Shown: positions 20,073 through 29,018 of the stretch, piece after piece
How the letters are laid out: every line of letters begins with the position of its first letter
Numbering within the stretch: position 1 is the stretch's first letter
NCBI GenBank assembly: GCA_001771065.1
Contig: MESQ01000022.1
Span: 1 to 64,000, forward strand
Direction: 5' to 3'
DNA: 64,000 nucleotides
Origin: Burkholderiales bacterium RIFOXYD12_FULL_59_19
GTDB lineage: Bacteria > Pseudomonadota > Gammaproteobacteria > Burkholderiales > Burkholderiaceae_C
Made by a program: the position numbers and the translations under genes
Notes under the pieces: generated by a model
The model's database searches: none
The model's input: only the letters and a program-made list of their open reading frames with translations
What the model was told of the DNA's origin: nothing

Positions 20073-20315
20073 ATGGTCAATTACGCTTTGCGAGTTCCCG
20101 AATCCCTGTTTGCTTACGCGCGTGAGGTGGCGGAGTCTGAACATGTCTCCATGAACCAGTTTTTTGTAACGGCCATTGCGGAAAAAGTTTCGGCTTTAAG
20201 AACTGAGACTTATTTCAAAGAGCGACAGGCGCGTGGTGATTTGGCTGGTTTTGACGCCTGGCTGGCCGCCAGCCCGGACGCACCGCCAGAGCCACGCGAT
20301 GTATTGAATGGTTGA
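20073..20315 (+). CDS. HicB/RHH-like antitoxin, apparently orphan
   Basis: MVNYALRVPESLFAYAREVAESEHVSMNQFFVTAIAEKVSALRTETYF; starts 2 nt after the PIN remnant stop. Confidence 0.65.
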   Translation: MVNYALRVPESLFAYAREVAESEHVSMNQFFVTAIAEKVSALRTETYFKERQARGDLAGFDAWLAASPDAPPEPRDVLNG

Positions 20316-20434
20316 TTCGGTCCGGTAATGATGCCATGGCCTTGAGCGTGCCCAAAGCCGACATTTTTCAACGCGTTTTAAAACTTGGTCGCCAGGCTGG
20401 CGTGGCGGCCAGTCTTGGGTGAACCGCAGTTTGA

Positions 20435-20938
20435 TTACGCCGCCTGCTGCGCCAGCCGCGCGGCCCGGCTGACCAGCTCCTCGGCCAGGCGCGCCTTGGC
20501 CTCGGGGTAGATCAGCGATTCTTCTAGCACGATGTGGTCGTGGCACAGGCTCACAAACACTTCGGCATTGTGTTTGAGTTCGGCCATGTCGACCCAGTCT
20601 TCACCCTGGGCAACGGCGCGCAGCATGGGGGCAAGTTCCAGCCAGTTTTGCTCAATCCAGCCATGGTCTTGCTGCAAGGTGCGCACCGCCTGCACCAGTT
20701 CGGCGTTGTCACTGCCCAACAGCGCCGGGAAGACATTTCTTTCTTCTTCGGCATGGTGCGAACGTGCAACTTCTGAAAAAAATGATTCGATGGTTTTGGC
20801 TTTCTGGCGGCAGTGTGGACTGTCGCTTTCTGTATCCAGCCGCGCCAGCACATCCGCCAGTTCAGCTAACTGCTGGTGAATTTGTTGGTGGCAGACATCA
20901 AGGGCCTTGAATTGTTGAACTTGTTGTGGGGCTTTCAT
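20435..20938 (-). CDS. Hemerythrin HHE-domain protein
   Basis: H-rich helices: ALDVCHQQIHQQL, VARSHHAEEERNVFPAL, LCHDHIVLEESLIYPEAKARL. Confidence 0.85.
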   Translation of the reverse strand: MKAPQQVQQFKALDVCHQQIHQQLAELADVLARLDTESDSPHCRQKAKTIESFFSEVARSHHAEEERNVFPALLGSDNAELVQAVRTLQQDHGWIEQNWLELAPMLRAVAQGEDWVDMAELKHNAEVFVSLCHDHIVLEESLIYPEAKARLAEELVSRAARLAQQAA

Positions 20939-21037
20939 GGGTTCTCCTGGGCTGTGATGAATCCATTTTGGCGGTCGATCAGCACGGATGTTTGAGCCAC
21001 ATCAAGTTTTCTACCGATTTGTGAGGAAGAAATATTT

Positions 21038-21051
21038 TTGATCTAGATCAG
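21038..21051. promoter_or_regulatory. FNR/ANR-like box
   Basis: TTGATCTAGATCAG versus consensus TTGAT-N4-ATCAA (one mismatch), between hemerythrin and ferredoxin-oxidoreductase genes. Confidence 0.6.
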
Positions 21052-21091
21052 CAAATGGACAAATTGCGGGTTTTCATGGCGCGCTGGCGCG

Positions 21092-23008
21092 ATGGAAGGG
21101 CGTAGGATGCCCCCCTCACCTGCAGCTTCATGTCGCAAGCGTTTGCAGGGCAAGGAGACAACTTTGCAAGCTACCAACGTCGCCAACCCGGCCTATTTCC
21201 ACAAGGTCGTTGATTGCCAATGGGCCTGCCCGGCCCATACCCCCGTACCCGAATACATTCGCCTGATTGGTCAGGGGCGCTACAGCGACGCCTACATGAT
21301 CAATTGGGTGAGTAACGTGTTTCCGGGCATTTTGGGTCGTGTCTGCGACCGCCCCTGCGAGCCCGCCTGCAGGCGTGGCAGGGTGGAGGAGAACAACAGC
21401 AAAAAGCCCGAGCCAGTGGCGATTTGCCGTCTCAAGCGCGTGGCCGCTGATTTCAAGGATGATGTGACCGCCCGCATGCCCGCCATTGCACCCAGCAACG
21501 GCAAACGCATTGTTTGCGTTGGGGCCGGTCCGGCGTCCCTGACGGTGGCACGCGATCTGGCCCCGCTCGGTTATGAGATCACGGTGTTTGAAGGCGATGC
21601 CAAGGCCGGCGGCTTTATCCGCTCGCAGATTCCGCGTTTTCGGTTGCCCGAAGAGGTGATTGACGAGGAAACGGGTTACATCCTCAACATGGGCGTGAAG
21701 TTTGTCAACAACCAGCGGGTTGACTCCATGCAGGCGCTGCTGGCTCAGAATTTTGATGCGGTGTTTGTCGGTTGCGGCGCACCACGCGGGCGTGAACTCG
21801 ATGTGCCGGGCCGTGCCGAGGCGGCAGCCCACATCCACATTGGCATTGACTGGTTGGCCAACGTGTCCTTCGGCCATACCACCAGCGTGGCCGAGCGCGT
21901 GATTGTGCTCGGCGGCGGCAACACCGCCATGGACTGCTGCCGTTCGGCGCGCCGTATGGGCGGCAAGGATGTGAAGGTGGTGGTTCGCAGCGGTTTTGAG
22001 GAAATGAAAGCCTCGCCCTGGGAAAAGGAAGACGCCCAGCACGAAGGCATTCCGATACTCAACTACCACGTGCCCAAGTCGGTCGAGCATGTGAACGGCA
22101 AGCTCACTGGCATGACGTTCGAGATCGTGCGTGCCGAATACGATGCCAAGGGCCGACGCAGCCTGGTGCCTACCGGTGAACCCGACGTGCTGCTGGAATG
22201 CGACACGGTGCTGGTGGCCATCGGCCAGGAAAATTCTTTCCCCTGGATCGAGCGTGACTGCGGCATCGAGTTCGACAAATGGGGCTTGCCGGTACTGGGT
22301 GAGGGCACTTTCCAGTCCACCGTATCCAAGGTATTTTTTGGTGGCGACGCCGCTTATGGTCCCAAGAACATCATCACGGCTGTGGCTCATGGGCACGAGG
22401 CGGCGGTGTCGATCGACCGGATGCTCAACGGTGAAGACGTGGCCCGTCGCCCGCCGCCCATGACCAACCTGATGTCGCAAAAAATGGGCATCCATGAATG
22501 GAGCTACCACAACGACGTGTCGAATGACTTGCGTTACAAAGTGCCATGGGCAGCGGCCGAGACCGCGCTGGCCAGCATCAAGATCGAGGTCGAACTCGGT
22601 TTTGACGCGGCCACCGCGTTCAAGGAAGCCAGCCGCTGCCTGAACTGCGATGTGCAGACGGTGTTCAATCGCAACACCTGCATCGAGTGTGATGCCTGCG
22701 TTGACATTTGCCCAATGGACTGCATCACCTTCACCACCAATGGCGATGAAGCCGACCTGCGCACCCGTCTGAAGGCGCCTGCGACCCACACCGGACAGGA
22801 TTTGTATGTGTCCGCCGAGCTCAAAACCAACCGTGTCATGGTGAAGGACGAAGACGTCTGCCTGCACTGCGGCCTGTGCGCCGAGCGCTGTCCCACCGGC
22901 GCCTGGGACATGCAGAAATTTTTGCTCAACACCACGCAGGCGGGTGCCAGGTGCCGCGACGCCAAAGCCACCCCTGCAGCCCACATTGCCCAACCGGAGG
23001 CCGCATGA
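21092..23008 (+). CDS. GltD-like FAD/NAD(P) oxidoreductase fused to ferredoxin-type [4Fe-4S] domains (KorC-like)
   Basis: CQWACPAHTPVPEYIRLI...CDRPCEPACRRG; VCVGAGPASLTVARDLAPLGYEITVFE; CIECDACVDICPMDC; CLHCGLCAERCPTGAW. The start site is uncertain. Confidence 0.88.
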   Translation: MEGRRMPPSPAASCRKRLQGKETTLQATNVANPAYFHKVVDCQWACPAHTPVPEYIRLIGQGRYSDAYMINWVSNVFPGILGRVCDRPCEPACRRGRVEENNSKKPEPVAICRLKRVAADFKDDVTARMPAIAPSNGKRIVCVGAGPASLTVARDLAPLGYEITVFEGDAKAGGFIRSQIPRFRLPEEVIDEETGYILNMGVKFVNNQRVDSMQALLAQNFDAVFVGCGAPRGRELDVPGRAEAAAHIHIGIDWLANVSFGHTTSVAERVIVLGGGNTAMDCCRSARRMGGKDVKVVVRSGFEEMKASPWEKEDAQHEGIPILNYHVPKSVEHVNGKLTGMTFEIVRAEYDAKGRRSLVPTGEPDVLLECDTVLVAIGQENSFPWIERDCGIEFDKWGLPVLGEGTFQSTVSKVFFGGDAAYGPKNIITAVAHGHEAAVSIDRMLNGEDVARRPPPMTNLMSQKMGIHEWSYHNDVSNDLRYKVPWAAAETALASIKIEVELGFDAATAFKEASRCLNCDVQTVFNRNTCIECDACVDICPMDCITFTTNGDEADLRTRLKAPATHTGQDLYVSAELKTNRVMVKDEDVCLHCGLCAERCPTGAWDMQKFLLNTTQAGARCRDAKATPAAHIAQPEAA

Positions 23009-24819
23009 AGCGCATAGAAGCCATTAACGATTTCGTCATCAAGTTTGCCAATGTCAACGGCTCGGGCTCGGCCTCGGCCAATGAGTTGTTTGCCAAGGCG
23101 GTGATGCGCATGGGTGTGCCGGTTAGCCCGCGCAATATTTTTCCAAGCAACATTCAGGGCATGCCGACCTGGTACGAGGCACGGGTCTGCGAAAAAGGCT
23201 ACCACGGTCGGCGCGGCGGCGTTGACATGATGGTCGCCATGAACCCGCAAACCTGGGACGCCGACATTGCCGAAATCGAATCCGGCGGCTACCTGTTTTA
23301 CGACAGCACCCGACCCATGCCGGCCAACAAGTTTCGTGACGACGTGCACACCATGGGTGTGCCGCTGACCGAGATTGCCAACAACGCCTATACCGACCCG
23401 CGCCAGCGTCAGTTGTTCAAGAACATCATTTACGTGGGGGCCCTGTCAGTGCTGCTCGATGTGGACGCTGAAGTGTTTGAGAAACTTTTTGCCGAGCAGT
23501 TCAAGGGCAAGGAGCGCTTGCTCGAATCCAATATCAAGGCTCTGCACATGGGGCGCGACTATGTCAAGCAGCACATGCAAGCGCCACTGGGCATTCGTGT
23601 GCAGCGTGCTGACAACGTGGGGGATCAGATCTTTACCGACGGTAACAGTGCGGCGGGCCTGGGCCTGGTGTATGGCGGCGCCACGGTGGCCGCCTGGTAC
23701 CCGATCACGCCGTCCACCTCGATTCCCGAAGCGTTCCAGAAATACTGCGAGAAATTCCGTATTGACCCGGCCACCGGGCAGCACCGCTTTGCCATCGTGC
23801 AGGCCGAAGACGAGCTGGCCTCGATCGGCATGGTGGTGGGGGCCGGTTGGAACGGTGCGCGGGCCTTTACCGCCACCTCAGGCCCCGGTGTGTCACTGAT
23901 GACCGAGTTCATTGGCCTGGCTTATTTTGCCGAGATTCCGGTGACCATCATCAACGTGCAGCGCGGTGGGCCGTCGACCGGCATGCCCACACGCACCCAG
24001 CAGTCTGACCTGCTGTCATGCGCTTACGCCTCCCACGGCGACACCAAGCATGTGCTGCTGTTCCCGCAAGACCCGCACGAGTGTTTTACCCATTCGGCGG
24101 CGGCGCTGGACCTGGCAGAACGGCTGCAAACGCCCATTTTTGTCATGACCGACCTCGACATTGGCATGAACCAGCGCCTGTGCAAACCTTTTGTCTGGGA
24201 CGATGCCAAGGAGTACGACCGTGGCAAGGTCATGACGGCCGAAGAGCTGGAGGCCGGCAAGCCCTTTGGTCGCTACCGCGACGTGGACGGCGATGGTATT
24301 CCGTGGCGCACCCTGCCCGGTACCCACCCCAGCAAGGGCGCTTTCTTTACCCGCGGCACCACCCGCAACCCACAGGCCATGTACTCCGAGGCCGGGCCGG
24401 ACTACATCTACAACATGGAGCGCCTGCTGCGCAAGTTCAAGACGGCGGCCAACCTGGTACCCCAGCCCGTGTTCCGCAAGGCAGCCGAACCGACCAAGTT
24501 GGGCATCATTTATTACGGCTCCACCACCCCGGCCATGCGTGAAGCGCTGGATGTGCTCGACCGCAATGGCGACCATGTGGATGCCATGCGCCTGTGTGCC
24601 TTCCCGTTCCCGCAATCGGTGTCCGACTTTATTGCCGCGCACGACAAGGTGTTTGTGGTCGAGCAAAACCGCGACGCACAAATGCGTTCCATGCTCATCA
24701 ACGAACTCGAGGTGAACCCTGCCAAACTGGTGCGTGTGCTGCATTACGACGGCACGCCCATCACCGCGCGCTTCATCATTCGCAACATTCACGACAGCGT
24801 GCAAAAGGAGCTGGTATGA
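23005..24819 (+). CDS. korA: 2-oxoacid:acceptor oxidoreductase, fused gamma-alpha subunit
   Basis: MKRIEAINDFVIKFANVNGSGSASANELFAKAVMRMGVPVSPRNIFPSNIQGMPTWYEARV; WYPITPSTSIPEAFQKY; ATSGPGVSLMTEFIGLAYFAEIPVTIINVQRGGPSTGMPTRTQQSDL. ATGA overlap with previous gene. Confidence 0.9.
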   Translation: MKRIEAINDFVIKFANVNGSGSASANELFAKAVMRMGVPVSPRNIFPSNIQGMPTWYEARVCEKGYHGRRGGVDMMVAMNPQTWDADIAEIESGGYLFYDSTRPMPANKFRDDVHTMGVPLTEIANNAYTDPRQRQLFKNIIYVGALSVLLDVDAEVFEKLFAEQFKGKERLLESNIKALHMGRDYVKQHMQAPLGIRVQRADNVGDQIFTDGNSAAGLGLVYGGATVAAWYPITPSTSIPEAFQKYCEKFRIDPATGQHRFAIVQAEDELASIGMVVGAGWNGARAFTATSGPGVSLMTEFIGLAYFAEIPVTIINVQRGGPSTGMPTRTQQSDLLSCAYASHGDTKHVLLFPQDPHECFTHSAAALDLAERLQTPIFVMTDLDIGMNQRLCKPFVWDDAKEYDRGKVMTAEELEAGKPFGRYRDVDGDGIPWRTLPGTHPSKGAFFTRGTTRNPQAMYSEAGPDYIYNMERLLRKFKTAANLVPQPVFRKAAEPTKLGIIYYGSTTPAMREALDVLDRNGDHVDAMRLCAFPFPQSVSDFIAAHDKVFVVEQNRDAQMRSMLINELEVNPAKLVRVLHYDGTPITARFIIRNIHDSVQKELV

Positions 24820-25871
24820 CTTTTATTGCCAAACCCAGGCTGCATCACCCCACCCTGCACACCAACAAGGTGGGCTACACCCGGCGCGACTACGAAGGCC
24901 GCATTTCCACCCTGTGCGCGGGCTGTGGTCACGACTCCATCTCGGCGGCCATCATCCAGGCCTGCTGGGAGCTTGACATTGAGCCACACCGCGTGGCCAA
25001 GCTCTCGGGTATTGGTTGCAGTTCCAAAACACCTGACTACTTTCTGGGCGCGTCCCACGGTTTCAATACCGTGCACGGGCGCATGCCCTCGGTGTTGACC
25101 GGTGCCAACATGGCCAACCGCGAGTTGCTGTACCTGGGCATTTCCGGCGATGGCGACTCGGCCTCCATCGGTCTGGGCCAGTTTGCCAACGCCATGCGGC
25201 GTGGCGTGCGCATGGCGTACATTGTGGAAAACAATGGTGTCTATGGCCTGACCAAGGGCCAGTTTTCGGCCACCGCGGACCGCGGCTCCAAGAGCAAAAA
25301 GGGCGTGATCAACAGCGACAGTCCGGTTGACCTGGTGGGCATTGCGCTGCAATTGGGAGCCACCTACGTGGCGCGCAGTTTCTCGGGTGACAAGGCCCAG
25401 TTGGTGCCGCTCATCAAGGGCGCCATGGCGCATGGCGGGGCGGCGTTTATTGATGTCATCAGTCCCTGCGTGACCTTCAACAACCACGGTGGCAGCACCA
25501 AGAGCTACGATTATGTGCGCCAGCACAACGAGGCCGTGAGCCGTATCGACTTCATCACACCAGGGTGCGAAATCACCACCCACTACGCCCCCGGCGAGGT
25601 GGTTGATGTGGAGCAGCATGACGGCTCGGTATTGCGCCTGCGCAAGTTGCATGCCGACTACGATCCCACGGACCGTTATGCTGCCATGGGGTATATGCAG
25701 CAGCACCAGGAGCGTGGTGAGGTGGTGACCGGTTTGCTGTATGTCGACCCGCTGGCCACAGATTTGCACACGGCGATGAACACCTGTGCCGTGCCGCTCA
25801 ATACCCTGAAGGCCTCGCAGCTCAACCCAGGCTCCCAGGCGCTGGAAAAAATCAACGCCACACTGCGTTGA
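24816..25871 (+). CDS. korB: 2-oxoacid:ferredoxin oxidoreductase beta (TPP) subunit
   Basis: RISTLCAGCGHDSISAAI, GIGCSSKTPDYFLG, GISGDGDSASIGLGQFANAMRRG; ATGA overlap with korA. Confidence 0.9.
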   Translation: MTFIAKPRLHHPTLHTNKVGYTRRDYEGRISTLCAGCGHDSISAAIIQACWELDIEPHRVAKLSGIGCSSKTPDYFLGASHGFNTVHGRMPSVLTGANMANRELLYLGISGDGDSASIGLGQFANAMRRGVRMAYIVENNGVYGLTKGQFSATADRGSKSKKGVINSDSPVDLVGIALQLGATYVARSFSGDKAQLVPLIKGAMAHGGAAFIDVISPCVTFNNHGGSTKSYDYVRQHNEAVSRIDFITPGCEITTHYAPGEVVDVEQHDGSVLRLRKLHADYDPTDRYAAMGYMQQHQERGEVVTGLLYVDPLATDLHTAMNTCAVPLNTLKASQLNPGSQALEKINATLR

Positions 25872-25905
25872 ACCCGTTACTTAAATGACATACAAGGAGC
25901 CTGCC

Positions 25906-26346
25906 ATGACCGAACGCACTGTTTTTCAATCGATGGCGCAGCGCCATGTGGTCAGCGTGGTGCCAACCGCCACGGTTTATGCTGCCGCCTGTGTCATGAC
26001 ACGGGCCAATTGCGGCAGTGTTTTGGTCATTGACAGCAGCAGCACGCTGCTGGGCATCGTGACCGAGCGCGACCTGATGACCCGTTTGGTGGCCAAGTCA
26101 CTCGACCCCGCTACCACCACGGTGGCCGACATCATGACGCGTAGTCCGTTTTGCGTGGTACCCGAGACCAAGGTGGCCGACGCGGTGCTGATCATGATCG
26201 AGCGCGGCTTCAGGCATCTGCCCATCGTGACCGACAACAACAAGATTCTGGGCGTGTTTTCGGTTCGCGACGCCTTGCCGCGCGAAGTGCAAACGGCGCA
26301 AAGCCTGGCAGAATTTCACGAACAGGTGAATGACGCGCTGGGTTGA
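25906..26346 (+). CDS. Tandem CBS-domain protein
   Basis: VVSVVPTATVYAAACVMTRANCGSVLVIDSSSTLLGIVTERDLMTRLV...VADIMTRSPFCVVPETKVADAVLIMIERGFRHLPIV. Confidence 0.9.
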   Translation: MTERTVFQSMAQRHVVSVVPTATVYAAACVMTRANCGSVLVIDSSSTLLGIVTERDLMTRLVAKSLDPATTTVADIMTRSPFCVVPETKVADAVLIMIERGFRHLPIVTDNNKILGVFSVRDALPREVQTAQSLAEFHEQVNDALG

Positions 26347-26358
26347 TTTTGTAGGGGC

Positions 26359-26817
26359 TTAACAAGCCATCAACAACCACGGGGCGGCCCATGAGATGGC
26401 ACGTTTCAGATGTGCCAGCGCCGCCGCGCTGGGAGGCTCGCCCAATTCAAATTTTTCTCCACGAATCGCCAGCAAAGTGCAGGGTGGTGCTGGTTCGCCC
26501 TGTACATCCTGGTAGACCTGCAGCAAGGCCTGCGGCGATAGGGCATGGGTGGTAAAGCTGGCATCCTGTGTTGCCTGCAACTTGGTTACCTCAAACGGCG
26601 CGGGGCAGCTCAGGCTGGCATCAATAAAGAGCACGCGTTGTCGGCCGATCAGGTCGAGCGCGTGCTCAATTTGCAACTGGTAATCTTCCAGGAACTCCAC
26701 CCGATCTTGTAATGTGGCTGGCAGTTGTTCGCGCAAGGCGGCCAGGCACAGCGGCCCCAGCGCGTCATCGCCCCGGCTCAGATTGCCCCAGCCCAGCACC
26801 AGTATCCGGGGTGTCAT
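26359..26817 (-). CDS. hoxW: Hydrogenase maturation endopeptidase
   Basis: ILVLGWGNLSRGDDALGPLCLAAL; FIDASLSC; THALSPQALLQVY; 4-nt overlap with hoxH. Confidence 0.88.
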   Translation of the reverse strand: MTPRILVLGWGNLSRGDDALGPLCLAALREQLPATLQDRVEFLEDYQLQIEHALDLIGRQRVLFIDASLSCPAPFEVTKLQATQDASFTTHALSPQALLQVYQDVQGEPAPPCTLLAIRGEKFELGEPPSAAALAHLKRAISWAAPWLLMAC

Positions 26818-28304
26818 GTGGTGCGTGTCAGCCCGCTTTGTGGCGATTTCTGCACATGGTCCAGCAGCGAGCCGTCAGCCGCCAGCAGCGTCACGTCCAG
26901 CGGCATCTGGCCTAGCGCGTGGGTGGCGCAGGACAGGCAGGGGTCATAGGCGCGAATGGCGACTTCGATGTGGTTGAGCAGGCCCTCGGTCAGTTCCTGA
27001 CCGTCCAGGTAGTCCCGCGCCACCGAGCGCACCGCTTCGTTCATAGCCTGGTTGTTGTGGGTGGTGGACACAATCAGGTTGCAGCGTGTGACCAGGTCAT
27101 CGTCACCCACCTCGTAGTCGTGGATCAAGGTACCGCGCGGCGCTTCGATCATGCCGACCCCATGGCGCTGGCGCACGCCGGTGGTGACAAGGTCGCCCGA
27201 CAACAGCGCCGGCTCAGTCAGCAATTCAGTAATCACCTCGACCGCGTGCAGCATCTCGATCATGCGTGCCCAGTGGTAAGCCAGCGTGGCATGCACCGGC
27301 TCACCCCGGCCCCAGGCGACAAAGGCCCGGCGCTCAGCTTCAGCACGGGCGCTGGGAATAAAGTCGCAGTTTTGCACCCGGGCCAGCGGACCCACGCGGT
27401 ACCAACCCAGCTGCGCACCCAAGCTGCGCAGGTAGGGAAACTTCATGTAGCTCCAGGGGCGCACTTCTTCTTCAATGAGCTCCAGGTACCGCTGGTCGTC
27501 GATCTGGTCAAACAAAATGCGGCCATTTTCATCACGTACCCGCAGCACACCGTCGTACAAATCCATGGCACCATCGGCGCGCACCAGCGACATCACATTG
27601 GACTTGAAGCTGCCAAAGTTGTTGTACAGCGCCGGGTTTTGCGCATGTAACTGTTTGGCAATGGCCACCGCATCTTGTGCCCATTGCAGCATCTGGGGCA
27701 AGTCGCGTTGCAGGCTATTGCGTTCATCTGCAGTGACCAGCTTGTTGATGCCGCCCGGCACGGCGCCGGTGCCATGCACGCGTTTGCCTGAGGTGATCCG
27801 AATGATTTCCTGGCCGAACTTGCGCAGCGAAATGCCCTTTTTCGCGATCTCGGGGTGGGCTTGCGCCACACCCACGATGTTGCGCTTGGCCACTTCTGAA
27901 TCAAACCCAAACAACAGATCGGGCGACGACAGGTGAAAGAAGTGCAGCGCATGGGATTGCAGGATTTGCCCGTAGTGCATCAGGCGCCGCACGACGTTGG
28001 CGCTGGCGCTTACCGGTGTAGCGCCCAGCACGCGGTCAAACGCCTTGGCCGCCGCCAGGTGGTGCGACACCGGGCAGATGCCGCACAGGCGCTGCACCAT
28101 CACCGGCACTTCCCAGTAGGGGCGGCCTTCGATGAATTTCTCAAACCCCCGGAACTCGACAATATGCAGGCGCACCTGCTCGATGTGGTTGTCGGCGTCC
28201 AGCAGCAGCGTCACCTTGCCATGCCCCTCGACGCGCGACACCGGGTCAATCGCCACCCGGCGCAGGTGCTCGGGGTGGGCGGCGGTTTCAAGTGGAAAAG
28301 TCAT
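26814..28304 (-). CDS. hoxH: NAD-reducing hydrogenase large subunit HoxH
   Basis: RVEGHGKVTLLLDADNHIEQVRLHIVEFRGFEKF; RLCGICPVSHH; C-terminal DPCLSCATHALG cleavage motif. Confidence 0.95.
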   Translation of the reverse strand: MTFPLETAAHPEHLRRVAIDPVSRVEGHGKVTLLLDADNHIEQVRLHIVEFRGFEKFIEGRPYWEVPVMVQRLCGICPVSHHLAAAKAFDRVLGATPVSASANVVRRLMHYGQILQSHALHFFHLSSPDLLFGFDSEVAKRNIVGVAQAHPEIAKKGISLRKFGQEIIRITSGKRVHGTGAVPGGINKLVTADERNSLQRDLPQMLQWAQDAVAIAKQLHAQNPALYNNFGSFKSNVMSLVRADGAMDLYDGVLRVRDENGRILFDQIDDQRYLELIEEEVRPWSYMKFPYLRSLGAQLGWYRVGPLARVQNCDFIPSARAEAERRAFVAWGRGEPVHATLAYHWARMIEMLHAVEVITELLTEPALLSGDLVTTGVRQRHGVGMIEAPRGTLIHDYEVGDDDLVTRCNLIVSTTHNNQAMNEAVRSVARDYLDGQELTEGLLNHIEVAIRAYDPCLSCATHALGQMPLDVTLLAADGSLLDHVQKSPQSGLTRTT

Positions 28305-28353
28305 GGAATATCCCTTATGCAATGGGGTATCACCCGGTTTTGATGGGAACTCT

Positions 28354-28411
28354 GTAGGGTTGAATGTGGGGCGGACTTCAGTCCGCCATGGTCGACTGAA
28401 GTCGACCCTAC
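28354..28411. repeat. REP/BIME-like double palindrome between hoxY and hoxH
   Basis: GTAGGGTTGA...GGCGGACTTCAGTCCGCC (28370-28387) + GGTCGACTGAAGTCGACC (28390-28407), ending TCGACCCTAC. Confidence 0.8.
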
Positions 28412-28439
28412 AACAAGCCCAACAACAAGGTCAAATCCT

Positions 28440-29018
28440 TCAGTCATAGCGAATGAGTCCATGCCCCAATTGCGGCGTGCGTCCAGCCAGCAGGTCCGTC
28501 AAAAACGACCAGATGGCGTCGGCGCTGGGTGGGCAACCGGGCAAAAAATAGTCCACATGCACCACCTCGTGGATCGGGTGCACATGGTTTAGCGGCAGTG
28601 GCAGCTCGGGGTCGTTGGGTACCTGGCTACCGGCCACCGTGCCGTTGTGGCTGCAATACACATCACACAGCATCTGGCCCACATCGCGCTGGTTGCGCTG
28701 TGCCGGCAGGCCGCCGTTGATGGCGCAGGCGCCCATCGCCACCAGCGTCTTGCAGTGCGCCCGAAATTCGCGCAGCACCTGCACGTTTTCGGCATTGCAT
28801 AGCCCGCCTTCGATCAGGCCAATGTCGCAGCGGCCAATGGTTTTGATGTCGGTCAGCGGTGAGCGGTCAAACTCGACGTGTTCCAGCAGTTCCAGCAGGC
28901 GCTCGTCAATGTCGAGCAAGGACATGTGGCAGCCAAAACAGCCCGCCAGTGACACCGTGGCCACCTTGAGCTTGCGTGGCGCGTGTAAGGGAGTTGCACC
29001 AGTCAAAGCGGTTGTCAT
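28440..29018 (-). CDS. hoxY: NAD-reducing hydrogenase small subunit HoxY
   Basis: VSLAGCFGCHMSLLDIDERLLELLE; VDYFLPGCPPSADAIWSFL. Confidence 0.95.
   Translation of the reverse strand: MTTALTGATPLHAPRKLKVATVSLAGCFGCHMSLLDIDERLLELLEHVEFDRSPLTDIKTIGRCDIGLIEGGLCNAENVQVLREFRAHCKTLVAMGACAINGGLPAQRNQRDVGQMLCDVYCSHNGTVAGSQVPNDPELPLPLNHVHPIHEVVHVDYFLPGCPPSADAIWSFLTDLLAGRTPQLGHGLIRYD

Noticed and set aside
21128-22993. 621-aa antisense ORF opposite the flavoprotein gene
   Set aside because: A high-GC antisense shadow ORF. The sense strand has clear FAD/NAD and Fe-S motifs.
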